Source: Phycisphaerales bacterium UBA3190 (GTDB taxonomy: Bacteria > Planctomycetota > Phycisphaerae > Phycisphaerales > UBA1924). Taken from it: 64,000 nt of DNA. The stretch spans positions 160,021-224,020 of the forward strand of contig DEXG01000039.1 of the NCBI GenBank assembly GCA_002364005.1, read 5' to 3'. A program made the translations under genes and the position numbers. The notes beneath the pieces were generated by a model, which saw nothing but the letters and a program-made list of their open reading frames with translations, searched no databases and was not told where the DNA came from. Below are positions 51,001 to 59,552 of this stretch, piece after piece (the stretch's first letter is position 1; each line of letters starts with the position of its first letter).

Positions 51001-53565
51001 ATGAATCTGTACCAATCTTTCACCGCCGTCGTCGCCATCGCCGTCCCAGCCCTGCTCACCCCATCGCTGCACGCCCAGGGCGGCAGCGTCGAGCCCACGC
51101 TCGAGCAGATCACCGCCGAGCAGGACTGGGTCGCCCGCTCACCCGGGAGCCCCCGTTGGCTCGTCGACGGCTCGGGCATCATGTACAGCGCCCGGCGCGA
51201 GGGGCTTGTCGGACGCGATTTCAACGACAGCTACCTCATCTTCACCCGCAGCGCCCTGACCGATGAACGCCCCGTCAGCAACATGATCACCCCCGAAAAC
51301 CCGGGGCCCTACTTCACCGCCCGCGGTGACTGGGATGCCGATGCCAACCGCCGCCTGATTTCCCACAGCGGTGACCTCTTCCTCTACGACGCCACCATCA
51401 ACACCACCACCCAGCTCACCCGCACGACCGATCGTGAGGGCAGCGCCATGTTCCTCAGCGACAACCTCCGCATCGCCTACACCCGCGGGAGCAACTGGTA
51501 CATCCGTTCCGGCTCGGCGGTGGGGCCCGTGGAGATGCAAGCCGCCGATATCCGGTACAGCGAGGCCCCCAAGGATCCCGCCGAGCAACGCGAGAAGAAC
51601 GAGGAGAACCGCGATTATTTGCAGAAGCAGCAGCGTGAACTCTTCGAGATCATCCGCCTGCAGGACGAACGCGGCGCAGTACGCGAGGACGACCGCTACG
51701 CATGGGATCAGGCCGAGGACCCGACCGAAACGCCCGGCCCCTTCTACATGGGCAAGGACCTGCGGGGCATGGGCACCTGGCTCTCGCCCAGCGGGGCCCA
51801 CATGCTCGTGGCAACCGCCCCGAACAGCCGCAACAACGACAAACGCGACATCATGCCCGACTACATCAACGAGGACGGCTATGTCTCAACCCGCAGCGTC
51901 CGCTCCAAGGTCGGTCTTTATAGCGAGACCCCCGTCTCCTACCACCTGCTCGACCTGGAAGCCGAGCGCGTGATCGACATCTCGCTCGACGACCTGCCCA
52001 CGATCAAGGATGATCCCCTCGCTTGGCTCAAAGAAGAGAAGAAGGACCAAGACGCAACCGACGAGGACGCGGCTGACGAGCCCCTTGATTCCATTGAGCA
52101 AGCCGAGCGTGAAGCGGAGCGTGAGCGGAAGAAAGAGGAAGCGAAGCAAAACGCCAAGCCCCGCCCGGTCTCGGGTCTGGGTGTGCGCTGGTCCGACTCG
52201 GGTCGATTCGCAGCCATCATGCTCCGCTCGCACGACAACAAGGACCGCTGGATCGTGCTGGTCGACACCCAAACGCTCGACGACGAGGGTAACCCCAGCG
52301 TCACCTGCGCCCACCACCTGCGCGACGAGGCCTGGATCAACTGGTCCTTCAATGAGTTCGGCTTCATCCCCCATACCGACACGCTCTGGTATGTTTCGGA
52401 AGAATCAAACTTCGCCCGCCTCTATCGCTACGACCCCGAATCCGGCATCGCCGAGGCCCTCACCGGTGACCTGCACGAGGTGCGGGAGATCACCTTTACC
52501 AACGATGGCTCAGCCGTCTACTTCCGCAGCAACCGCAAGCACCCCGGCGTGCAGGAGATCGAACGCCTGCACCTGGCCACCGGTGCCCTGACACCCATCA
52601 CCAAGATGGAGGGCACCGTCTCCGACTTCGCCCTCTCGCCCGACGAGTCGAAGATCGTCTTCCGCTACTCCAACATCAACCTTTCGCCGGAGCTGTTCCT
52701 CGTCGATGTCACCGTCCCCGATGTGACGCCCAAGCGGCTGACCTACACGATCACCGAGCAGTTCCAGGCGATGCACATCAATACGCCCGAGATCGTCCCG
52801 ATCCCCTCCTCGCACACCGAGCAGCCCATCTACACCCGCGTCTACCTGCCCGACAGCGAGAAGTTCCCCGGCAAGCGCCCCATTGTGGTCTTCTCACACG
52901 GCGCGGGCTACCTCCAGTTTGCCAACTACGAGTGGAAGAACTACACCCGCGAGCACATGTTCCACACCATCCTCAACAACGAGGGCTTCATCGTCCTCGC
53001 GCCCGATTTCCGTGCCAGCTCGGGCTACGGCAGAGACTGGCGCACCGCGATCTATCGAAAGATGGGTTTCCCCGAACTGGAGGACTTCAAGGACACGATC
53101 GACTGGGCCGTGGAACACCACAACGGCGACCCGGATCGCGTCGGGATCTACGGCGGCTCCTACGGCGGCTTCATGACCCTCATGGCCATGTTCCTCGAGC
53201 CCGAGACCTACAAGGCCGGTGCCGCGCTCCGGAGCGTCACCGATTGGCGCCACTACAACCACGGCTACACCAGCAACATCCTCAACACCCCCGACATCGA
53301 CCCCGAGGCGTTCGATATCTCCTCACCCATCAACCACGCCGAGGGTTTGCAGGGCCACCTGCTCATGCTCCACGGCCTGCTCGACGACAATGTCGTCGCC
53401 CAGGACATCATCCGCCTGAGCCAGCGATTGATCGAACTGGAAAAGGAGAACTGGGAACTGGCCCTGCACCCCATCGAGCCCCACGGCTACAAGGAGCCGA
53501 GCTCGTGGCTGGATCAGTTGCGGCGGATTCATAAGTTGTTCAACGCTGAGCTGAACAGTAAGTGA
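51001..53565 (+). CDS. Secreted S9 family prolyl oligopeptidase/dipeptidyl peptidase
   Basis: 854 residues. The signal peptide is AVVAIAVPALLTPSLHAQ. The N-terminal beta-propeller covers about 45-590 with a charged, low-complexity loop at about 340-385 (EEKKDQDATDEDAADEPLDS, REAERERKKEEAKQNAK). The C-terminal alpha/beta hydrolase has catalytic Ser720 in GGSYGGF, Asp795/796 in LLDDNV and His828 in EPHGYKE. It probably cleaves dipeptides or short peptides in the periplasm or outside. A -10 box lies 6 nt before ATG 51001. Another S9 enzyme lies 1.3 kb downstream, separated by a Fic gene. Confidence 0.93.
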   Translation: MNLYQSFTAVVAIAVPALLTPSLHAQGGSVEPTLEQITAEQDWVARSPGSPRWLVDGSGIMYSARREGLVGRDFNDSYLIFTRSALTDERPVSNMITPENPGPYFTARGDWDADANRRLISHSGDLFLYDATINTTTQLTRTTDREGSAMFLSDNLRIAYTRGSNWYIRSGSAVGPVEMQAADIRYSEAPKDPAEQREKNEENRDYLQKQQRELFEIIRLQDERGAVREDDRYAWDQAEDPTETPGPFYMGKDLRGMGTWLSPSGAHMLVATAPNSRNNDKRDIMPDYINEDGYVSTRSVRSKVGLYSETPVSYHLLDLEAERVIDISLDDLPTIKDDPLAWLKEEKKDQDATDEDAADEPLDSIEQAEREAERERKKEEAKQNAKPRPVSGLGVRWSDSGRFAAIMLRSHDNKDRWIVLVDTQTLDDEGNPSVTCAHHLRDEAWINWSFNEFGFIPHTDTLWYVSEESNFARLYRYDPESGIAEALTGDLHEVREITFTNDGSAVYFRSNRKHPGVQEIERLHLATGALTPITKMEGTVSDFALSPDESKIVFRYSNINLSPELFLVDVTVPDVTPKRLTYTITEQFQAMHINTPEIVPIPSSHTEQPIYTRVYLPDSEKFPGKRPIVVFSHGAGYLQFANYEWKNYTREHMFHTILNNEGFIVLAPDFRASSGYGRDWRTAIYRKMGFPELEDFKDTIDWAVEHHNGDPDRVGIYGGSYGGFMTLMAMFLEPETYKAGAALRSVTDWRHYNHGYTSNILNTPDIDPEAFDISSPINHAEGLQGHLLMLHGLLDDNVVAQDIIRLSQRLIELEKENWELALHPIEPHGYKEPSSWLDQLRRIHKLFNAELNSK

Positions 53566-53670
53566 TCGCTAGCATTTGCCGCTCACCTGTGCGCGACCCG
53601 GCTATTTGTCGATCATTTAAAAGGATTCGTGATTGACAAGGTTCTTTGGTGTGAACGCATGACAATCAAG

Positions 53671-54780
53671 TTAATCTCTACCGTCAGCGATCGAAATCAG
53701 CTGTGGGAAAGCCAGTATCGCAGCCCGTCTTCCACTTGATTTTCTGACTTCTACAAGAAGGCCGTTATCCCTGACTAGCCGGATAATCCTGTTAGCGGTG
53801 GGTTCGGGTATGTCGCAAGATCGGATGAACTGAGTGGTTCGAAAAATTGGGGTACTAAAAAACCAATCCAGAGCACGGATTGCATACTGGGAATGAGTCA
53901 AGTCAGATATCCAGTCCTTCTTTTCGTTGTAAAGGTTCAGGATCGAGTGAGCTTTTCTCTCATTTTCCTGCGCTTGTTCGGTCATTGTCTTCAGAAAGAA
54001 GCAGCACCAATTGGTCCAGTCGCCATCTCGTGAGACTGATAGTAGTGAGTCGTAGTAGGCATCGCGATTTGCTTCGAGCATTGAACTAATGTAAAAGTTT
54101 GGATTACTCATGATCCCTTTACTTACGAGAAAGAGCGGGACCAAGAGCCGACCAAGCCGACCGTTTCCATCAAGAAAGGGATGGATTGCTTCAAACTCCA
54201 CATGGAGTATCGCGAGTTGGACAAGCACATCGTCAAAGTCAGAGTGTAAGAATTTTTCCCACGCGCTCATGAGGTCAGGGATCCGATTTGAGCTAGGTGG
54301 GACAAACCTTGCCTCTTCGATTGGTCTGCCTTTGGGACCAATCCAGTTTGAAACTTTCCGGTAGTTGCCAGGATCTTTGTTTTGCCCACGAACGCCTTGC
54401 ATCAGAACGCTGTGAGTGTCGCGTAGGAGCCGCTGGGAAAGGGGGAGTCTTGAGAGCTCTGCTGTGGCATATCGGAGTGCTTTGCGATAGTTCAGAATCT
54501 CATCAATGTCCTTGCGCTTTTCGGAATCGAGCACCACATCCTCATCAGCTTCGTATTCAAGCACCTCTCCCATCGTGGCTTGGGTGCCTTCGATTTTGCT
54601 TGAAAGTGTCGCTTCTTGGGTGATTAGCGGTGAAAGCAGAACGTCTGGATTCGGGATGCCATTTAGGGTTCCGATGTACCGAGCGAGGGCAGCATGGGCA
54701 GGGCCGATTAATGGGATGAGCTTTTCCCAGTTCAGTGTGTCGGGTGGCAACGGATCATTGTGAAACTGGACTGGTGCCAT
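53671..54780 (-). CDS. Fic family protein (AMPylase-type), AT-richer than neighbours
   Basis: 369 residues. Fic_N-like region with inhibitory-helix motif SSKIEG at 60-65 ((S/T)xxxE(G/N) class), then the Fic core with HPFLDGNGRLGR at 200-211 matching HxFx(D/E)GNGRxxR. The C-terminal 90 residues form a winged-helix-like part (FIRSCDIPEPTANRIIRLVR). Predicted to transfer AMP to a target, self-inhibited by the N-terminal helix. ATG 54780 has GAGG upstream and fits the family start; another ATG lies at 54822. Base composition is clearly less GC-rich than the two flanking S9 peptidase genes, suggesting transfer. No partner toxin/antitoxin gene is adjacent. Confidence 0.92.
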   Translation of the reverse strand: MAPVQFHNDPLPPDTLNWEKLIPLIGPAHAALARYIGTLNGIPNPDVLLSPLITQEATLSSKIEGTQATMGEVLEYEADEDVVLDSEKRKDIDEILNYRKALRYATAELSRLPLSQRLLRDTHSVLMQGVRGQNKDPGNYRKVSNWIGPKGRPIEEARFVPPSSNRIPDLMSAWEKFLHSDFDDVLVQLAILHVEFEAIHPFLDGNGRLGRLLVPLFLVSKGIMSNPNFYISSMLEANRDAYYDSLLSVSRDGDWTNWCCFFLKTMTEQAQENERKAHSILNLYNEKKDWISDLTHSQYAIRALDWFFSTPIFRTTQFIRSCDIPEPTANRIIRLVRDNGLLVEVRKSSGRRAAILAFPQLISIADGRD

Positions 54781-54829
54781 GAGGATCCTCGGGAATACTG
54801 TCGGTTTCTCATATCGTAGCATGCTCGCT

Positions 54830-54857
54830 CTGAATCAAATGGCACGCGCGTTATACT
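54830..54857 (+). promoter_or_regulatory. Promoter of the second S9 peptidase, leaderless
   Basis: CTGAAT (54830-54835) and TATACT (54852-54857) are spaced 16 bases; the box ends 5 nt before ATG 54863. No Shine-Dalgarno. Confidence 0.45.
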
Positions 54858-54862
54858 CGCGC

Positions 54863-57397
54863 ATGCGAACTCTTCTCTTAATCCTCGTCCTGACCCTGCT
54901 CGCCCCCCTGACCCACGCCCAGGGCACCCGCGCCGACTACGAACGCGCCGACGCCCTCCCCGGCGAGTGGAACACGCTTGTCCGCAACGCCGAGGTCCGG
55001 GTGCGATGGCTCACGCCCACCTACCCCGTCTATCAGTTCGACCTGCCCGACGGCTCGTCCGAGTGGCGGACGATCGATCTGGACACGAGTGAAGTCGCCC
55101 CCGCGCTCGACATGGAGCGCATCGCCGAGCAGCTCCGGTCGCTGGGTATCACCGATCCGCCCCGCGTGACATGGTTCGACGCTGCCCAGGAGGACGGGCA
55201 GCCCCTGACGATCATCTTCACCCTCGCAGGCCACGGCGGGCTGTGGAGTGTCCACGCCGACGCGAGCAACCTGCGTGAACTCTCGCCGAAGGATTTCCCC
55301 GAACAACTCGGCCTCAAACGCGCCAACACCGACCGATCCAACGGCGGCGGCCCGGCAACATCCGTCTTCGTCCTCAACGCACACAACGAACCCGTCGAGT
55401 TCCAATGGCTCGACAGCTCCGGCGATGCCAAGACCTACGCGACCCTCGAGCCCGGCCAGTCGCACCGGCAGGGGACCTACACCAACCACGCTTGGCGCGT
55501 CATCACGACGAGCGGGAAGACGCTGGGCGTGTATCTCGCGACCGAAGAGCCGGGCGTCATCATCGCGGCGAAGAAGTCCAAACGAGAGCAAGACAAGGAG
55601 TTTCAGGAGGTCCTCGGCAAGGTTGGATTCCGCTCTGAGCGCGTCAACCCGTCTCCGGACGGTCAGTACGATGTGGAACTGGGGATGTATCAGGTCAGCC
55701 TGCGCAACACAGAGACGGGGGAACAGACATATCTCTCAGAGCACCATCAGAGCGAAGAGGTCGAACATGAGGGCGTCTACTGGTCCCCCGACTCCACCAA
55801 GCTCGTCAGTCTGCGCGTCGAGCGTGCCCCACGCCGCAAGGTCCACATCGTCGTGTCCACCCCCGACGAGCGTACACCCGATGATCTCCAGCCGGAGCTG
55901 GTCACCTTCGACTATGTCAAGCCCGGCGACCCGATCGACCAGCCCAAGCCCGCCCTCTTCTCAGCAGAACGCCTCGGCGAGATCAAGCTCAACAACTGGC
56001 CCATCGGCGACACCTGGAGCATCAACCGCATTCAGTGGGCACCCGACTCGAGCGCCTTCTACTACCTCTATAACGAGCGCGGCCACCAGACCCTGCGCGT
56101 CGTACGGGTCGATGCCCAGACGGGCGATTCCCGCGTGATCATCGAGGAAACCAGCGACACCTTTATCAACTACTCCAACAAGACCTACCTGAACATCCTC
56201 CACGACCGTGGCGAGATCATCTGGATGTCCGAACGCTCCGGATACAACCACCTCTACCGCTTCGACGCAACCACCGGCGAACTGATCAACCCGATCACCG
56301 AGGGCGACTGGGTCGTGCGAGCCGTCGATCACTTCGATCCCGATACGGGCGACCTCCGCCTCCGTATCATGGGCTACCACCAAGATCAGGACCCGTACCA
56401 CATCCATTACGCCCGCGTGAATATCGACGGCTCCGGTTTCACGCTCCTGACCCAAGGCGACGGCACCCACGCCATCGACTTCTCACCCGATGGGGCGTAC
56501 TACTGCGACCGCTACTCCCGCGTCGATCTCCCGCCCGTCACCGAGCTGCGGCGTACATCCGATGGCTCAAAGATCGCCAGACTCGCCGAGGCCGACTGGT
56601 CGCCGCTGATCAGGGCTGGCTGGAACCCGCCCGAGCGATTCGTCGCCAAGGGGCGTGACGGAAAGACCGACATCTGGGGCTTCATCCAGAAGCCGACCAA
56701 CTTCGATCCGAGCACCAAGTACCCCGTCATCGAATCCATCTACGCCGGCCCGCACGGGCAGCATGTGCCCAAGTCCTTCAGCATCTGGCGCGGCTCGCGC
56801 TCGCTGTCCGAACTCGGGTTCATCACCGTCCACATCGACGGCATGGGCACCAACTGGCGTTCCAAGGCCTTCCATGATGTCGCGTGGAAGAACATCAAGG
56901 ACGCCGGCTTCCCCGATCGCATCGCGTGGATGAAGGCGGCAGCGAAGGATCGCCCGTGGATGGACCTGAGCCGCGTCGGGATCTTCGGCGTCTCCGCAGG
57001 CGGGCAGAACGCCATGGCCGCGTTGTTGTGGCACAACGACTTCTACAAAGCCGCCGTCGCCGACTGCGGCTGCCACGACAACCGCATGGACAAGATCTGG
57101 TGGAACGAGGCCTGGATGGGCTACCCGATCGACGCGTCCTACTCCGCCAGCTCCAACCGCGACAACGCCCACTTGCTCAAGGGCGATCTGCTGCTGACGG
57201 TGGGGGAGCTGGATCAGAATGTCGACCCCGCCAGCACCATGCAGGTCGTCGATGCGCTGATCAAGGCCGACAAGGACTTCGAGTTCATCAACTTCCCGGG
57301 TCTGGGCCACGGGACGATCGGCTCGCCCTATGGGAAGCGTCGCATGCGGGACTTCTTCGTGCGGTCGCTCTGGGGTGTTGAGCCGAGGCGGGAGTAA
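54863..57397 (+). CDS. Secreted S9 dipeptidyl peptidase IV-like protein with VHL-like beta domain
   Basis: 844 residues. Signal peptide LLLILVLTLLAPLTHAQ. At about residues 167-232 lies a pVHL beta-domain-like insertion: FVLNAHNEPVEFQWLDSSGD, EPGQSHRQGTYTNHAWRVI. Then the DPP IV N-terminal propeller (YWSPDSTKLVSLRVE, IQWAPDSSAFYYLYNERGHQ) and the peptidase domain with Ser711 in GVSAGGQNA, Asp784 in GELDQNV and His816 in GLGHGTIG. It probably releases dipeptides from exported or environmental peptides. The VHL-like part usually binds ligands through its beta-sandwich; its role here is unknown. Confidence 0.92.
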   Translation: MRTLLLILVLTLLAPLTHAQGTRADYERADALPGEWNTLVRNAEVRVRWLTPTYPVYQFDLPDGSSEWRTIDLDTSEVAPALDMERIAEQLRSLGITDPPRVTWFDAAQEDGQPLTIIFTLAGHGGLWSVHADASNLRELSPKDFPEQLGLKRANTDRSNGGGPATSVFVLNAHNEPVEFQWLDSSGDAKTYATLEPGQSHRQGTYTNHAWRVITTSGKTLGVYLATEEPGVIIAAKKSKREQDKEFQEVLGKVGFRSERVNPSPDGQYDVELGMYQVSLRNTETGEQTYLSEHHQSEEVEHEGVYWSPDSTKLVSLRVERAPRRKVHIVVSTPDERTPDDLQPELVTFDYVKPGDPIDQPKPALFSAERLGEIKLNNWPIGDTWSINRIQWAPDSSAFYYLYNERGHQTLRVVRVDAQTGDSRVIIEETSDTFINYSNKTYLNILHDRGEIIWMSERSGYNHLYRFDATTGELINPITEGDWVVRAVDHFDPDTGDLRLRIMGYHQDQDPYHIHYARVNIDGSGFTLLTQGDGTHAIDFSPDGAYYCDRYSRVDLPPVTELRRTSDGSKIARLAEADWSPLIRAGWNPPERFVAKGRDGKTDIWGFIQKPTNFDPSTKYPVIESIYAGPHGQHVPKSFSIWRGSRSLSELGFITVHIDGMGTNWRSKAFHDVAWKNIKDAGFPDRIAWMKAAAKDRPWMDLSRVGIFGVSAGGQNAMAALLWHNDFYKAAVADCGCHDNRMDKIWWNEAWMGYPIDASYSASSNRDNAHLLKGDLLLTVGELDQNVDPASTMQVVDALIKADKDFEFINFPGLGHGTIGSPYGKRRMRDFFVRSLWGVEPRRE

Positions 57398-57490
57398 ACA
57401 CACAGATACGGCAAAGCCCGCCTTGTCTTCAATAGAGTAGGCCTGCTCGTTTGCGTGATGCATGCAGCGTCGAGTCGGTGGAGTTGGTGG

Positions 57491-58018
57491 CTAGTGTTCA
57501 ATCGGATAAAGAGAGTGATATGTTTCCGATAGCAGCGAGTTATTCTCCGCTACAAACTGCTCCCAGATTAAGTCTCGTCTTTGAAGTAGTGCCTGGAGTT
57601 CCTCTTCAAACACATTCGCATTCAGATATGCATCTTGCAGGTGAGTTCGGGCCATCACCTCAAGCTTGTATCTTTGGCGATATCCGACAAGGTCGACTTT
57701 GAGATCCGTGATTCTTTGCTCGAGATCGCGAGACATGACGAAGGATCGCTCGTCATCAGAGTGGATGATCATAAGGACAAGGAGTACGAGTCCCTTCTCG
57801 GCTTCGCGAGATTGATCCATTGCAAAACGCACGCGTCGAGCTTGATCTGGACTGGGAAACACATCCCATGAGATGCGCTCAAAGTCTGAGGGGTTCGAGG
57901 GTAGGTCTGTGGAAACTGCCGGCCGTGTATTCTCTGTCATCGTGCCAGAGTGGCATCCGGCTGCCAGTAGGAGTGCAGAAAGCATGAGTCCATTGGTGAT
58001 AGATCTAAAGGTTTTCAA
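57491..58018 (-). CDS. Hypothetical lipoprotein
   Basis: 175 residues. Signal peptide with lipobox LSALLLAAGC (Cys at residue 22). The mature part is helical and charged with a central hydrophobic stretch (EKGLVLLVLMIIHSDDE) and a predicted coiled-coil end (ANVFEEELQALLQRRDLIWE). No family recognised. The start is TTG 58018 with AAAGG 7 nt upstream; no ATG gives the signal peptide as well. AT-rich compared with the flanking S9 gene, part of a low-GC island 57.4-59.4 kb. Confidence 0.65.
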   Translation of the reverse strand: MKTFRSITNGLMLSALLLAAGCHSGTMTENTRPAVSTDLPSNPSDFERISWDVFPSPDQARRVRFAMDQSREAEKGLVLLVLMIIHSDDERSFVMSRDLEQRITDLKVDLVGYRQRYKLEVMARTHLQDAYLNANVFEEELQALLQRRDLIWEQFVAENNSLLSETYHSLYPIEH

Positions 58019-58107
58019 CTTGGAACCTTTCGCAAAAATTGTATGATAACGTTGGAATGATCGACCTCTCCTTTGAGAGAGGCTGATCGGCTTAATCGAT
58101 AAAGCGA

Positions 58108-59214
58108 TTAGTTGTTTGAAAATCGATTCGACTGATAAAGCCAGCGTGACTCGTCTTCTGTAAAATACTCCATGTATAAATCAAAGTCATCTGTGTCAAA
58201 ATTGTTATCGTAGTTTAGGTCTGTTCGGGGGTCGGATATGGAAAGTGCCTGAGCAAAAGCTGTGATATCGTTGTTATCATAAAGGTTGTCGTGATTAAAG
58301 TCAGAAACGGGCCATGGCTCCCATGCGTGGAGGTATCCGTAGGAGGTCGAAACTGAGATGTTGAAGTTGTTGTGGGTGATCTCGGTCATTGGGACTTCAA
58401 AGATTGGATTCTCATCATGTGTAAAGCTAAGGGGGTGGGCACTGCCATTGGCATCCAGTGTGAGGACGGTCTCTCCATTCAAGCCAACAACCATCCGAGA
58501 GCTTGAGTTGTTGCGTACTTTGTACTGAATTGGAGTGCCGCCAAGCACCGAGTGGCTTGATGAGAATGTGAGGGAGCCTCCAATCACTTGAATCTGTCGA
58601 GGTCCGACTTGGCCTTCGCCAACACGGACAATGATTGAACCAGCGAGTTGTCCCTCAATGACTTCGCCAAGGACATTGATGCTTGTGTCAGCATTAATGA
58701 GTAGTTGCTTCGTTAAGAGACGTATTGGTGTAGGTCCGCCCGTAATCGATTTGGGAGCCATGGATAGGGCTGTGATGATATTCGGGTCTGTGATGGCTGG
58801 TGGGTCGGTGATTGTTGCTGATCCTTCAATTTCAGCATCGGAATCTTCGCCATCAAACATCCGGTCAACAAGTTCTAGGAGGAGGTCTCTGATAGGTCCG
58901 TCGGCTAGATCAAGGATCTTTCTCTTCATCTCTCGTTTGAACTCTTCATCAGTTTGCCACTCCTCTGTAACAGTGATAGTCCAAAGTTCGGTGAGCTTGT
59001 CGTGGGCCTCATTTGTGGTGTTTACGGCATTGTCGATACATTCAGCCCTGGCTTCCGGAGTTGATAGCAATCCACAGTTTTCAACTTTGTACTGCAAAAT
59101 CTTTTGCAGTCGTTTATGTGCTTGATCAAGCTTGTCGTCGCAGCTGCTAACCATAAGTGAAGTACTTATGCACGCTAGGGCTAAAAAACACTTTGCGGAA
59201 ACCATTCCAATCAT
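58108..59214 (-). CDS. Hypothetical lipoprotein with divergent dockerin-like EF-hand pair
   Basis: 368 residues. Signal peptide ALACISTSLMVSSC, a possible lipobox (Cys near residue 25). A helical region (KRLQKILQYKVENC, LTELWTITVTEEWQTDEEFK) is followed by a beta-rich region (LINADTSINVLGEVIEGQLA, VIGGSLTFSSSHSVLGGTPI). The end carries DFNHDNLYDNNDITAFAQAL and DLNYDNNFDTDDFDLYMEYF, an EF-hand pair related to dockerins but without the terminal GCP. AT-rich compared with the rest of the window. ATG 59214 with AAGGAC upstream. Surface lipoprotein of unknown function. Confidence 0.7.
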   Translation of the reverse strand: MIGMVSAKCFLALACISTSLMVSSCDDKLDQAHKRLQKILQYKVENCGLLSTPEARAECIDNAVNTTNEAHDKLTELWTITVTEEWQTDEEFKREMKRKILDLADGPIRDLLLELVDRMFDGEDSDAEIEGSATITDPPAITDPNIITALSMAPKSITGGPTPIRLLTKQLLINADTSINVLGEVIEGQLAGSIIVRVGEGQVGPRQIQVIGGSLTFSSSHSVLGGTPIQYKVRNNSSSRMVVGLNGETVLTLDANGSAHPLSFTHDENPIFEVPMTEITHNNFNISVSTSYGYLHAWEPWPVSDFNHDNLYDNNDITAFAQALSISDPRTDLNYDNNFDTDDFDLYMEYFTEDESRWLYQSNRFSNN

Positions 59215-59408
59215 AATTGTGTCCTTGTCAGTTAAAGGCTTGGTGCAGCGGCTCGCTACTGCTTGTTTGACAAAGATCTGTAGCTATCATTTTGAAAAAA
59301 GTCAAGTTGCAGAGAGTGATGGTGCAAAAACATTACGTCGGCTCGGTAGCAGTGGGGGCGTAACTTGCTAGTGTGCCTTGATTTGAGTAAAAGAGTTGCT
59401 AAGAATAG
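59215..59408. other. AT-rich intergenic stretch
   Basis: The left part of the 338-base gap 59215-59552. No coding frame is supported. It presumably holds the promoter of the lipoprotein starting at 59214. The right part of the gap is the orphan pfkB end. Confidence 0.4.
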
Positions 59409-59505
59409 TTAGTGCACTTCCGGCACAGGCAGGTCTCGCAGGAACTCAATCAGTCGCTTGCAAATTGGGCACGCCGCGTGCGCGACCGCAACACCGCTCT
59501 GCTCG
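59409..59505 (-). pseudogene. Orphan copy of the neighbouring pfkB 3' end
   Basis: On the minus strand this reads AACPICKRLIEFLRDLPVPE then VH and stop. The intact PfkB gene (61052-62272) ends AASPDRKRLIEFLRDLPVPE then MH. By hand alignment 45 of 58 bases match; 14 successive residues are identical although eight of their codons differ at the third base or synonymously. Further upstream GVA is also shared after an apparent 9-base deletion. It is a fragment of a diverged homologue, not an expressed gene. Confidence 0.85.
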
Positions 59506-59552
59506 TACCGGGTTGTTCACGCCTCATGACCGCGATCATCAATCTTGATCGA

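Noticed and set aside
58065..58104. Two small inverted repeats (CCTCTC/GAGAGG and CTTAATCG/CGATTAG) between the AT-rich lipoproteins
   Set aside because: Short, imperfect or without a T-run; not convincing as a terminator or operator.
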